The notes under the pieces: model-generated
Seen by the model: the letters and a program-made list of their open reading frames with translations, nothing else
What the model was told of the DNA's origin: nothing
The model's database searches: none
In this document: positions 1-11,700 of the stretch, piece after piece
Numbering within the stretch: the first letter of the stretch is position 1
How the letters are laid out: the number at the start of each line of letters is the position of its first letter
Program-made: the position numbers and the translations under genes
NCBI GenBank assembly: GCA_934045905.1
Contig: CAKOGZ010000157.1
Location: forward strand, 434,001 to 498,000
Origin: Leuctra nigra
Lineage: Eukaryota; Arthropoda; Insecta; Plecoptera; Leuctridae
Direction of reading: 5' to 3'
DNA length: 64,000 bases

Positions 1-193
1 ATCAATATGAGCTACTTCTAAAGTGGCACCCCCCTGTTTTTATCGAATTTTCTTGAAGCCTAACGTTATGCCGAGGAATGAAATAAAACACTTTTCGAAA
101 ATAATAGGCTTAACATTAACATGTAAAAAAAAATCTCCCCTCTGTCTCCTGGAGTCGCCCGACGTTGCCCGGTCAGATAATTTTATAATAAAG

Positions 194-229
194 TTAGGTT
201 AGGGTAGGTTAGCGAAGCGAGCGAAGCGA
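194..229. repeat. TTAGG-like stretch plus GCGAAGCGA microsatellite
   Basis: The 19 bases TTAGGTTAGGGTAGGTTAG (194-212) are followed by two copies of the 9-mer GCGAAGCGA (212-229). S units have two copies; L units and the S unit at 11701 have one; the unit near 16755 has a changed copy (GATGCGAG). The L counterpart of the first part is TTAGGTTAATACAGGTTAG. TTAGG is the common arthropod telomere repeat, but this stretch is short, degenerate and internal to a satellite unit, so it is not called telomeric. Confidence 0.8.
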
Positions 230-357
230 GCGTAGCTGACCCTTAACAAGCTTTAACCTACAGTGACAAAAAATTGATGAAAACCTATCAGGATTGTGCC
301 CTTCTGCTTCTGAAGGACATAAACTAAGAAATGCGGCGTATCGGAGCGTCTGACAGA

Positions 358-379
358 AAAAAGTGTTTCTGCACTTTTT
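358..379. repeat. Conserved short hairpin of array A units
   Basis: Perfect 8-bp stem AAAAAGTG / CACTTTTT with the 6-nt loop TTTCTG. It occurs once per unit in S and L alike, near the unit end. Variants seen: loop TCTCTG in Lc units (e.g. near 6156), loop TATCTG near 15282, one stem change near 5120 (CACGTTTT) and one near 26491 (AATGTTTCTG). It may be only a structural feature of the repeat; no transcript or terminator role is shown. Confidence 0.8.
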
Positions 380-479
380 AAGCCTCTCTCCATCATCCAT
401 ATGGTGTATCATTTTCAGCTCTCTAAGAGTAATAGATTCGTCACAAAGTAGGAAACAAGCAAAACTTTTTCAATATGAC

Positions 480-1054
480 CTACTTCTAAAGTGGCACCCC
501 CCTGTTTTTATCGAATTTTCTTGATGCCTACACAACGTTATGCCGAGAAATGTAATAAAACACTTTTCGAAAAAAAATAGGCTTATAAATAAAATTATAA
601 AAAAGAACCCCACTCTGCCCCCTTGGAGTCGCCCGACGCTGCCCCGTCAGATTATTATATAATAAAGTTAGGTTAATACAGGTTAGCGAAGCGAGCGTAG
701 CTGACTCATCACAAGCTTTAACCTCCATTGACTAAAAAATGGATGAAAACCTAGGAAATGAGGAAAATCTAAGGAACATTGTTAATTGTTACATTGTTTC
801 CTTTGTAGGCTAACCTACATTGTTGGTCAATATACATTGACAAAAAAATGGATGAAAAACTATCGGGGGTGGACCCATCAGCTTCTGAATATCATGAACA
901 GTTAATTCCGGCGAATCGGAGAGTCTGACATAAAAAAGTGTTTCTGCACTTTTTAAGCCTCTCTCCATCATCTATATGGTGTATCATTTTCAGCTCTCTA
1001 AGAGTAATAGATTCGTCACAAAGTAGGAAACAAACTAAATTTTTTCAATATGAG
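480..1054. repeat. Representative L unit, type La (575 bp)
   Basis: Long form of the repeat, type La. It is marked by TGACCTAC at the start, TTGATGCC, TTATAAATAAAATTA, CCACTCTGCC, AGATTATTATAT, GTTTCCTTTG, GAAAAACTATC and TGAATATCATG. Other La units start at 7314, 15396, 17013, 21184 and 29269. La normally follows an S unit and precedes an Lb unit. It shares with S the C-rich tract, the GTCGCCCGACG block, the hairpin and the unit end, but has only one GCGAAGCGA copy and carries the extra segment. Confidence 0.93.
726..861. repeat. L-specific extra segment bounded by direct repeats
   Basis: L units carry about 107 bp that S units lack. In this unit the segment lies between two imperfect direct repeats of about 27 bp: CATTGACTAAAAAATGGATG from 726 and CATTGACAAAAAAATGGATG from 835, offset 109 bp. 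S has a single counterpart (GTGACAAAAAATTGATG). Between the repeats are three ACATTGTT copies and a 6-bp inverted repeat TGTAGG/CCTACA around CTAA. The layout fits either an insertion with partial duplication in L or a deletion between direct repeats in S; the sequence alone does not settle the direction. Confidence 0.85.
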
Positions 1055-1629
1055 CTACTTCTAAAGTGGCACCCCCCTGTTTTTATCGAATTTTCTTGAA
1101 GCCTACACAACGTTATGCCGAGAAATGTAATAAAACACTTTTCGAAAAAAAATAGGCTTAAAAACAAAATTATAAAATAGAACCCCACGCTGCCCCCTTG
1201 GAGTCGCCCGACGCTGCCCTGTCAGATTACTATATAATAAAGTTAGGTTAATACAGGTTAGCGAAGCGAGCGTAGCTGACTCATCACAAGCTTTAACCTC
1301 CATTGACTAAAAAATGGATGAAAACCTAGGAAATGAGGAAAATCTAAGGAACATTGTTAATTGTTACATTGTTACCTTTGTAGGCTAACCTACATTGTTG
1401 GTCAATATACATTGACAAAAAAATGGATGAAAATCTATCGGGGGTGGACCCATCAGCTTCTGAATAACATGAACAGTTAATTCCGGCGAATCGGAGAGTC
1501 TGACATAAAAAAGTGTTTCTGCACTTTTTAAGCCTCTCACCATCTACTATATAGGGTAACGTTGTCAACTCTCTTAGAGTAATAGATTCGTCACAAAGTA
1601 GGAAACAAATAAAAAAATATCAATATGAG
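1055..1629. repeat. Representative L unit, type Lb (575 bp)
   Basis: Type Lb is marked by TGAGCTAC, TTGAAGCCTACAC, TTAAAAACAAAATTA, CCACGCTGCC, AGATTACTATAT, GTTACCTTTG, TGAATAACATG and a divergent end, CTCACCATCTACTATATAGGG followed by AACGTTGTCAACTCTC. It is the last L of each trimer, so its end always leads into an S unit through AAATAAAAAAATATCAATATG. A subtype has CATCTTCTATATAGGG (units at 3609, 6271, 9508, 12735). The end contains a small inverted repeat, AACTCT/AGAGTT. Confidence 0.92.
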
Positions 1630-4600
1630 CTACTTCTAAAGTGGCACCCCCCTGTTTTTATCGAATTTTCTTGAAGCCTAACGTTATGCCGAGGAATGAA
1701 ATAAAACACTTTTCGAAAATAATAGGCTTAACATTAACATGTAAAAAAAAATCTCCCCTCTGTCTCCTGGAGTCGCCCGACGTTGCCCGGTCAGATAATT
1801 TTATAATAAAGTTAGGTTAGGGTAGGTTAGCGAAGCGAGCGAAGCGAGCGTAGCTGACCCTTAACAAGCTTTAACCTACAGTGACAAAAAATTGATGAAA
1901 ACCTATCAGGATTGTGCCCTTCTGCTTCTGAAGGACATAAACTAAGAAATGCGGCGTATCGGAGCGTCTGACAGAAAAAAGTGTTTCTGCACTTTTTAAG
2001 CCTCTCTCCATCATCTATATGGTGTATCATTTTCAGCTCTCTAAGAGTAATAGATTCGTCACAAAGTAGGAAACAAACTAAATTTTTTCAATATGAGCTA
2101 CTTCTAAAGTGGCACCCCCCTGTTTTTATCGAATTTTCTTGAAGCCTAACGTTATGCCGAGGAATGAAATAAAACACTTTTCGAAAATAATAGGCTTAAC
2201 ATTAACATGTAAAAAAAAATCTCCCCTCTGTCTCCTGGAGTCGCCCGACGTTGCCCGGTCAGATAATTTTATAATAAAGTTAGGTTAGGGTAGGTTAGCG
2301 AAGCGAGCGAAGCGAGCGTAGCTGACCCTTAACAAGCTTTAACCTACAGTGACAAAAAATTGATGAAAACCTATCAGGATTGTGCCCTTCTGCTTCTGAA
2401 GGACATAAACTAAGAAATGCGGCGTATCGGAGCGTCTGACAGAAAAAAGTGTTTCTGCACTTTTTAAGCCTCTCTCCATCATCCATATGGTGTATCATTT
2501 TCAGCTCTCTAAGAGTAATAGATTCGTCACAAAGTAGGAAACAAGCAAAACTTTTTCAATATGACCTACTTCTAAAGTGGCACCCCCCTGTTTTTATCGA
2601 ATTTTCTTGAAGCCTACACAACGTTATGCCGAGAAATGTAATAAAACACTTTTCGAAAAAAAATAGGCTTAAAAACAAAATTATAAAAAAGAACCCCACG
2701 CTGCCCCCTTGGAGTCGCCCGACGCTGCCCTGTCAGATTACTATATAATAAAGTTAGGTTAATACAGGTTAGCGAAGCGAGCGTAGCTGACTCATCACAA
2801 GCTTTAACCTCCATTGACTAAAAAATGGATGAAAACCTAGGAAATGAGGAAAATCTAAGGAACATTGTTAATTGTTACATTGTTACCTTTGTAGGCTAAC
2901 CTACATTGTTGGTCAATATACATTGACAAAAAAATGGATGAAAATCTATCGGGGGTGGACCCATCAGCTTCTGAATAACATGAACAGTTAATTCCGGCGA
3001 ATCGGAGAGTCTGACATAAAAAAGTGTTTCTGCACTTTTTAAGCCTCTCACCATCTACTATATAGGGTAACGTTGTCAACTCTCTTAGAGTTATAGATTC
3101 GTCACAAAGTAGGAAACAAATAAAAAAATATCAATATGAGCTACTTCTAAAGTGGCACCCCCCTATTTTTATCAAATTTTCTTGAAGCCTAACGTTATGC
3201 CGAGAAATGAAATAAAACACTTTTCGAAAATAATAGGCTTAACATTAACATGTAAAAAAAAATCTCCCCTCTGTCTCCTGGAGTCGCCCGACGTTGCCCG
3301 GTCAGATAATTTTATAATAAAGTTAGGTTAGGGTAGGTTAGCGAAGCGAGCGAAGCGAGCGTAGCTGACCCTTAACAAGCTTTAACCTACAGTGACAAAA
3401 AATTGATGAAAACCTATCAGGATTGTGCCCTTCTGCTTCTGAAGGACATAAACTAAGAAATGCGGCGTATCGGAGCGTCTGACAGAAAAAAGTGTTTCTG
3501 CACTTTTTAAGCCTCTCTTCATCATCTATATGGTGTATCATTTTCAGCTCTCTATGAGTAATAGATTCGTCACAAAGTAGGAAACAAACTAAATTTTTTC
3601 AATATGAGCTACTTCTTAAGTGGCACCCCTCTGTTTTTATCGAATTTTCTTGAAGCCTACACAACGTTATGCCGAGAAATGTAATAAAACACTTTTCGAA
3701 AAAAAATAGGCTTAAAAACAAAATTATAAAAAAGAACCCCACGCTGCCCCCTTGGAGTCGCCCGACGCTGCCCTGTCAGATTACTATATAATAAAGTTAG
3801 GTTAATACAGGTTAGCGAAGCGAGCGTAGCTGACTCATCACAAGCTTTAACCTCCATTGACTAAAAAATGGATGAAAACCTAGGAAATTAGGAAAATCTA
3901 AGGAACATTGTTTATTGTTACATTGTTACCTTTGTAGGCTAACCTACATTGTTGGTCAATATACATTGACAAAAAAATGGATGAAAATCTATCGGGGGTG
4001 GACCCATCAGCTTCTGAATAACATGAACAGTTAATTCCGGCGAATCGGAGAGTCTGACATAAAAAAGTGTTTCTGCACTTTTTAAGCCTCTCACCATCTT
4101 CTATATAGGGTAACGTTGTCAACTCTCTTAGAGTTATAGATTCGTCACAAAGTAGGAAACAAATAAAAAAATATCAATATGAGCTACTTCTAAAGTGGCA
4201 CCCCCCTATTTTTATCGAATTTTCTTGAAGCCTAACGTTATGCCGAGAAATGAAATAAAACACTTTTCGAAAATAATAGGCTTAACATTAACATGTAAAA
4301 AAAAATCTCCCCTCTGTCTCCTGGAGTCGCCCGACGTTGCCCGGTCAGATAATTTTATAATAAAGTTAGGTTAGGGTAGATTAGCGAAGCGAGCGAAGCG
4401 AGCGTAGCTGACACTTAACAAGCTTTAACCTACAGTGACAAAAAATTGATGAAAACCTATCAGGATTGTGCCCTTCTGCTTCTGAAGGACATAAACTAAG
4501 AAATGCGGCGTATCGGAGCGTCTGACAGAAAAAAGTGTTTCTGCACTTTTTAAGCCTCTCTCCATCATCCATATGGTGTATCATTTTCAGCTCTCTAAGA

Positions 4601-5226
4601 GTAATAGATTCGTCACAAAGTAGGAAACAAACAAAACTTTTTCAATATGACCTACTTCTAAAGTGGCACCCCCCTGTTTTTATCGAATTTTCTTGATGCC
4701 TACACAACGTTATGCCGAGAAATGTAATAAAACACTTTTCGAAAAAAAATAGGCTTATAAATAAAATTATAAAAAAGAACCCCACTCTGCCCCCTTGGAG
4801 TCGCCCGACGCTGCCCCGTCAGATTATTATATAATAAAGTTAGGTTAATACAGGTTAGCGAAGCGAGCGTAGCTGACTCATCACAAGCTTTAACCTCCAT
4901 TGACTAAAAAATGGATGAAAACCTAGGAAATGAGGAAAATCTAAGGAACATTGTTAATTGTTACATTGTTACCTTTGTAGGCTAACCTACATTGTTGGTC
5001 AATATACATTGACAAAAAAATGGATGAAAATTAATCGAAGGTGGACCCATCAGCTTCTGAATAACATGAACAGTTAATTCCGGCGAATCGGAGAGTCTGA
5101 CATAAAAAAGTGTTTCTGCACGTTTTAAGCCTCTCACCATCTACTATATAGGGTAACGTTGTCAACTCTCTTAGAGTTATAGATTCGTCACAAAGTAGGA
5201 AACAAATAAAAAAATATCAATATGAG
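1630..5226. repeat. Irregular block of array A (S-S-L-S-L-S-L)
   Basis: Here the trimer is broken: S 1630, S 2098, L 2566, S 3141, L 3609, S 4184, L 4652. Each departure carries a recombinant unit. Unit 2566 starts as La (TGACCTAC) but is Lb from TTGAAGCC on. Unit 3141 has an S body, but its end carries the Lc marker CTCTATGAGTAATAG. Unit 4652 is La in front and Lb behind. The simplest reading is loss of single L units by unequal exchange between neighbouring repeats. Confidence 0.85.
4652..5226. repeat. La/Lb hybrid unit
   Basis: The front half carries La markers (TTGATGCC, TATAAATA, CTCTGCC, AGATTATTATAT near 4822); the back half carries Lb markers (GTTACC near 4968, AATAACATG, the TATATAGGG end). 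The switch therefore lies between about 4831 and 4967. A private variant, TTAATCGAAGG near 5031, resembles CAATCGAAGG in the Lb unit at 7889 and ties the back half to that lineage. Confidence 0.85.
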
Positions 5227-8200
5227 CTACTTCTAAAGTGGCACCCCCCTATTTTTATCGAATTTTCTTGAAGCCTAACGTTATGCCGAGAAATGAAATA
5301 AAACACTTTTAAAAAAATAATAGGCTTAACATTAACATGTAAAAAAAAATCTCCCCTCTGTCTCCTGGGGTCGCCCGACGTTGCCCGGTCAGATAATTTT
5401 ATAATAAAGTTAGGTTAGGGTAGGTTAGCGAAGCGAGCGAAGCGAGCGTAGCTGACCCTTAACAAGCTTTAACCTACAGTGACAAAAAATTGATGAAAAC
5501 CTATCAGGATTGTGCCCTTCTGCTTCTGAAGGACATAAACTAAGAAATGCGGCGTATCGGAGCGTCTGACAGAAAAAAGTGTTTCTGCACTTTTTAAGCC
5601 TCTCTCCATCATCTATATGGTGTATCATTTTCAGCTCTCTAAGAGTAATAGATTCGTCACAAAGTAGGAAACAAACTAAATTTTTTCAATATGAGCTACT
5701 TCTAAAGTGGCACCCCCCTGTTTTTATCGAATTTTCTTGAAGCCTACACAACGTTATGCCGAGAAATGTAATAAAACACTTTTCGAAAAAAAATAGGCTT
5801 AAAAACAAAATTATAAAAAAGGACCCCACGCTGCCCCCTTGGAGTCGCCCGACGCTGCCCTGTCAGATTACTATATAATAAAGTTAGGTTAATACAGGTT
5901 AGCGAAGCGAGCGTAGCTGACTCATCACAAGCTTTAACCTCCATTGACTAAAAAATGGATGAAAACCTAGGAAATGAGGAAAATCTAAGGAACATTGTTA
6001 ATTGTTACATTGTTACCTATGTAGGCTAACCTACATTGTTGGTCAATATACATTGACAAAAAAATGGATGAAAATCTATCGGGGGTGGACCCATCAGCTT
6101 CTGAATAACATGAACAGTTAATTCCGGCGAATCGGAGAGTCTGACATAAAAAAGTGTCTCTGCACTTTTTAAGCCTCTCTCCATCATCTATATGGTGTAT
6201 CATTTTCAGCTCTCTATGAGTAATAGATTCGTCACAAAGTAGGAAACAAACTAAATTTTTTCAATATGAGCTACTTCTTAAGTGGCACCCCCCTGTTTTT
6301 ATCGAATTTTCTTGAAGCCTACACAACGTTATGCCGAGAAATGTAATAAAACACTTTTCGAAAAAAAATAGGCTTAAAAACAAAATTATAAAAAAGAACC
6401 CCACGCTGCCCCCTTGGAGTCGCCCGACGCTGCCCTGTCAGATTACTATATAATAAAGTTAGGTTAATACAGGTTAGCGAAGCGAGCGTAGCTGACTCAT
6501 CACAAGCTTTAACCTCCATTGACTAAAAAATGGATGAAAACCTAGGAAATGAGGAAAATCTAAGGAACATTGTTAATTGTTACATTGTTACCTTTGTAGG
6601 CTAACCTACATTGTTGGTCAATATACATTGACAAAAAAATGGATGAAAATCTATCGGGGGTGGACCCATCAGCTTCTGAATAACATGAACAGTTAATTCC
6701 GGCGAATCGGAGAGTCTGACATAAAAAAGTGTTTCTGCACTTTTTAAGCCTCTCACCATCTTCTATATAGGGTAACGTTGTCAACTCTCTTAGAGTTATA
6801 GATTCGTCACAAAGTAGGAAACAAATAAAAAAATATTAATATGAGCTACTTCTAAAGTGGCACCCCCATATTTTTATCGAATTTTCTTGAAGCCTAACGT
6901 TATGCCGAGAAATGAAATAAAACACTTTTCGAAAATAATAGGCTTAACATTAACATGTAAAAAAAAATCTCCCCTCTGTCTCCTGGAGTCGCCCGACGTT
7001 GCCCGGTCAGATAATTTTATAATAAAGTTAGGTTAGGGTAGATTAGCGAAGCGAGCGAAGCGAGCGTAGCTGACACTTAACAAGCTTTAACCTACAGTGA
7101 CAAAAAATTGATGAAAACCTATCAGGATTGTGCCCTTCTGCTTCTGAAGGACATAAACTAAGAAATGCGGCGTATCGGAGCGTCTGACAGAAAAAAGTGT
7201 TTCTGCACTTTTTAAACCTCTCTCCATCATCCATATGGTGTATCATTTTCAGCTCTCTAAGAGTAATAGATTCGTCACAAAGTAGGAAACAAACAAAACT
7301 TTTTCAATATGACCTACTTCTAAAGTGGCACCCCCCTGTTTTTATCGAATTTTCTTGATGCCTACACAACGTTATGCCGAGAAATGTAATAAAACACTTT
7401 TCGAAAAAAAATAGGCTTATAAATAAAATTATAAAAAAGAACCCCACTCTGCCCCCTTGGAGTCGCCCGACGCTGCCCCGTCAGATTATTATATAATAAA
7501 GTTAGGTTAATACAGGTTAGCGAAGCGAGCGTAGCTGACTCATCACAAGCTTTAACCTCCATTGACTAAAAAATGGATGAAAACCTAGGAAATGAGGAAA
7601 ATCTAAGGAACATTGTTAATTGTTACATTGTTTCCTTTGTAGGCTAACCTACATTGTTGGTCAATATACATTGACAAAAAAATGGATGAAAAACTATCGG
7701 GGGTGGACCCATCAGCTTCTGAATATCATGAACAGTTAATTCCGGCGAATCGGAGAGTCTGACATAAAAAAGTGTTTCTGCACTTTTTAAGCCTCTCTCC
7801 ATCATCTATATGGTGTATCATTTTCAGCTCTCTAAGAGTAATAGATTCGTCACAAAGTAGGAAACAAACTAAATTTTTTCAATATGAGCTACTTCTAAAG
7901 TGGCACCCCCCTGTTTTTATCGAATTTTCTTGAAGCCTACACAACGTTATGCCGAGAAATGTAATAAAACACTTTTCGAAAAAAAATAGGCTTAAAAACA
8001 AAATTATAAAAAAGAACCCCACGCTGCCCCCTTGGAGTCGCCCGACGCTGCCCTGTCAGATTACTATATAATAAAGTTAGGTTAATACAGGTTAGCGAAG
8101 CGAGCGTAGCTGACTCATCACAAGCTTTAACCTCCATTGACTAAAAAATGGATGAAAACCTAGGAAATGAGGAAAATCTAAGGAACATTGTTAATTGTTA

Positions 8201-8463
8201 CATTGTTACCTTTGTAGGCTAACCTACATTGTTGGTCAATATACATTGACAAAAAAATGGATGAAAATCAATCGAAGGTGGACCCATCAGCTTCTGAATA
8301 ACATGAACAGTTAATTCCGGCGAATCGGAGAGTCTGACATAAAAAAGTGTTTCTGCACTTTTTAAGCCTCTCACCATCTACTATATAGGGTAACGTTGTC
8401 AACTCTCTTAGAGTTATAGATTCGTCACAAAGTAGGAAACAAATAAAAAAATATCAATATGAG
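5227..8463. repeat. 3.24-kb superblock X1 (S-Lc-Lb-S-La-Lb)
   Basis: Six units spanning 3237 bp. The first S unit carries two private variants, CTTTTAAAAAAATAATAG (near 5308) and CCTGGGGTCG (near 5365), which recur only in the S unit 3237 bp downstream (near 8545 and 8602). The last L has CAATCGAAGG. Units 5-6 are of the La-Lb sort, unlike the Lc-Lb of the next two blocks. Confidence 0.85.
5696..6270. repeat. Representative L unit, type Lc (575 bp)
   Basis: Type Lc has an Lb-like front (TTGAAGCCTACAC, TTAAAAACAAAATTA) but AAAAAAGGACCCC, GTTACCTATGTAGG, GTGTCTCTGCAC in the hairpin loop region, and an S/La-like end (CATCATCTATATGGTG, CTCTATGAGTAATAG). Other Lc units start at 8933, 10551, 12160, 13778, 19098 and 26609. 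It takes the place of La as the first L of the trimer S-Lc-Lb. It looks like a mosaic of Lb and S/La sequence, which is inference from the shared markers. Confidence 0.88.
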
Positions 8464-11400
8464 CTACTTCTAAAGTGGCACCCCCCTATTTTTATCGAAT
8501 TTTCTTGAAGCCTAACGTTATGCCGAGAAATGAAATAAAACACTTTTAAAAAAATAATAGGCTTAACATTAACATGTAAAAAAAAATCTCCCCTCTGTCT
8601 CCTGGGGTCGCCCGACGTTGCCCGGTCAGATAATTTTATAATAAAGTTAGGTTAGGGTAGGTTAGCGAAGCGAGCGAAGCGAGCGTAGCTGACCCTTAAC
8701 AAGCTTTAACCTACAGTGACAAAAAATTGATGAAAACCTATCAGGATTGTGCCCTTCTGCTTCTGAAGGACATAAACTAAGAAATGCGGCGTATCGGAGC
8801 GTCTGACAGAAAAAAGTGTTTCTGCACTTTTTAAGCCTCTCTCCATCATCTATATGGTGTATCATTTTCAGCTCTCTAAGAGTAATAGATTCGTCACAAA
8901 GTAGGAAACAAACTAAAATTTTTCAATATGAGCTACTTCTAAAGTGGCACCCCCCTGTTTTTATCGAATTTTCTTGAAGCCTACACAACGTTATGCCGAG
9001 AAATGTAATAAAACACTTTTCGAAAAAAAATAGGCTTAAAAACAAAATTATAAAAAAGGACCCCACGCTGCCCCCTTGGAGTCGCCCGACGCTGCCCTGT
9101 CAGATTACTATATAATAAAGTTAGGTTAATACAGGTTAGCGAAGCGAGCGTAGCTGACTCATCACAAGCTTTAACCTCCATTGACTAAAAAATGGATGAA
9201 AACCTAGGAAATGAGGAAAATCTAAGGAACATTGTTAATTGTTACATTGTTACCTATGTAGGCTAACCTACATTGTTGGTCAATATACATTGACAAAAAA
9301 ATGGATGAAAATCTATCGGGGGTGGACCCATCAGCTTCTGAATAACATGAACAGTTAATTCCGGCGAATCGGAGAGTCTGACATAAAAAAGTGTCTCTGC
9401 ACTTTTTAAGCCTCTCTCCATCATCTATATGGTGTATCATTTTCAGCTCTCTATGAGTAATAGATTCGTCACAAAGTAGGAAACAAACTAAATTTTTTCA
9501 ATATGAGCTACTTCTTAAGTGGCACCCCCCTGTTTTTATCGAATTTTCTTGAAGCCTACACAACGTTATGCCGAGAAATGTAATAAAACACTTTTCGAAA
9601 AAAAATAGGCTTAAAAACAAAATTATAAAAAAGAACCCCACGCTGCCCCCTTGGAGTCGCCCGACGCTGCCCTGTCAGATTACTATATAATAAAGTTAGG
9701 TTAATACAGGTTAGCGAAGCGAGCGTAGCTGACTCATCACAAGCTTTAACCTCCATTGACTAAAAAATGGATGAAAACCTAGGAAATGAGGAAAATCTAA
9801 GGAACATTGTTAATTGTTACATTGTTACCTTTGTAGGCTAACCTACATTGTTGGTCAATATACATTGACAAAAAAATGGATGAAAATCTATCGGGGGTGG
9901 ACCCATCAGCTTCTGAATAACATGAACAGTTAATTCCGGCGAATCGGAGAGTCTGACATAAAAAAGTGTTTCTGCACTTTTTAAGCCTCTCACCATCTTC
10001 TATATAGGGTAACGTTGTCAACTCTCTTAGAGTTATAGATTCGTCACAAAGTAGGAAACAAATAAAAAAATATCAATATGAGCTACTTCTAAAGTGGCAC
10101 CCCCCTATTTTTATCGAATTTTCTTGAAGCCTAACGTTATGCCGAGAAATGAAATAAAACACTTTTCGAAAATAATAGGCTTAACATTAACATGTAAAAA
10201 AAAATCTCCCCTCTGTCTCCTGGAGTCGCCCGACGTTGCCCGGTCAGATAATTTTATAATAAAGTTAGGTTAGGGTAGGTTAGCGAAGCGAGCGAAGCGA
10301 GCGTAGCTGACCCTTAACAAGCTTTAACCTACAGTGACAAAAAATTGATGAAAACCTATCAGGATTGTGCCCTTCTGCTTCTGAAGGACATAAACTAAGA
10401 AATGCGGCGTATCGGAGCGTCTGACAGAAAAAAGTGTTTCTGCACTTTTTAAGCCTCTCTCCATCATCTATATGGTGTATCATTTTCAGCTCTCTAAGAG
10501 TAATAGATTCGTCACAAAGTAGGAAACAAACTAAATTTTTTCAATATGAGCTACTTCTAAAGTGGCACCCCCCTGTTTTTATCGAATTTTCTTGAAGCCT
10601 ACACAACGTTATGCCGAGAAATGTAATAAAACACTTTTCGAAAAAAAATAGGCTTAAAAACAAAATTATAAAAAAGGACCCCACGCTGCCCCCTTGGATT
10701 CGCCCGACGCTGCCCTGTCAGATTACTATATAATAAAGTTAGGTTAATACAGGTTAGCGAAGCGAGCGTAGCTGACTCATCACAAGCTTTAACCTCCATT
10801 GACTAAAAAATGGATGAAAACCTAGGAAATGAGGAAAATCTAAGGAACATTGTTAATTGTTACATTGTTACCTATGTAGGCTAACCTACATTGTTGGTCA
10901 ATATACATTGACAAAAAAATGGATGAAAATCTATCGGGGGTGGACCCATCAGCTTCTGAATAACATGAACAGTTAATTCCGGCGAATCGGAGAGTCTGAC
11001 ATAAAAAAGTGTCTCTGCACTTTTTAAGCCTCTCTCCATCATCTATATGGTGTATCATTTTCAGCTCTCTATGAGTAATAGATTCGTCACAAAGTAGGAA
11101 ACAAACTAAATTTTTTCAATATGAGCTACTTCTTAAGTGGCACCCCCCTGTTTTTATCGAATTTTCTTGAAGCCTACACAACGTTATGCCGAGAAATGTA
11201 ATAAAACACTTTTCGAAAAAAAATAGGCTTAAAAACAAAATTATAAAAAAGAACCCCACGCTGCCCCCTTGGAGTCGCCCGACGCTGCCCTGTCAGATTA
11301 CTATATAATAAAGTTAGGTTAATACAGGTTAGCGAAGCGAGCGTAGCTGACTCATCACAAGCTTTAACCTCCATTGACTAAAAAATGGATGAAAACCTAG

Positions 11401-11700
11401 GAAATGAGGAAAATCTAAGGAACATTGTTAATTGTTACATTGTTACTTTTGTAGGCTAACCTACATTGTTGGTCAATATACATTGACAAAAAAATGGATG
11501 AAAATCTATCGGGGGTGGACCCATCAGCTTCTGAATAACATGAACAGTTAATTCCGGCGAATCGGAGAGTCTGACATAAAAAAGTGTTTCTGCACTTTTT
11601 AAGCCTCTCACCATCTACTATATAGGGTAACGTTGTCAACTCTTTTAGAGTTATAGATTCGTCACAAAGTAGGAAACAAATAAAAAAATATCAATATGAG
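8464..11700. repeat. 3.24-kb superblock X2 (S-Lc-Lb-S-Lc-Lb)
   Basis: Same unit order and length (3237 bp) as X1 for the first four units, with the same private S variants. Its last two L units carry GGATTCGCCC (near 10697), GTTACTTTTGTAGG (near 11442) and CAACTCTTTTAGAG (near 11637), which recur in the next block about 3.23 kb on (13924, 14669, 14864). X2 therefore shares its left part with X1 and its right part with X3, as expected from stepwise amplification or exchange within the array. Confidence 0.85.

Larger units (their letters stand above)
12..479. repeat. Representative S unit (468 bp) of array A
   Basis: Short form of the array A repeat. In order it holds a C-rich tract (CACCCCCCTG), a GC-rich segment with GTCGCCCGACG, a telomere-like TTAGGTTAGGGTAGGTTAG stretch, two GCGAAGCGA copies, a segment with GACAAAAAATTGATGAAAAC, a short hairpin and the unit end with GATTCGTCACAAAGTAGG. 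Diagnostic differences from L are TAACGTTATGCCGAG directly after TTGAAGCC (no ACAC), the TTAACATTAACATG stretch, and no extra 107-bp segment. Two S subtypes are visible: GAGGAATGAAAT (units at 12, 1630, 2098, 18630, 20716) and GAGAAATGAAAT (the others). No gene is supported in it. Confidence 0.95.

Noticed and set aside
120..180. tRNA-derived or Pol III promoter boxes in array A
   Set aside because: No B-box-like GGTTCGANTCC was found on either strand in the units read, and no tRNA fold was seen.
194..212. Telomeric repeat array
   Set aside because: A single degenerate 19-bp stretch per S unit is not a TTAGG array.
1015..1032. CENP-B-box-like site at ATTCGTCACAAAGTAGG
   Set aside because: Only TTCG, the central A and one G fit the mammalian box; the CGGG core is missing. 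Array B has no better match.
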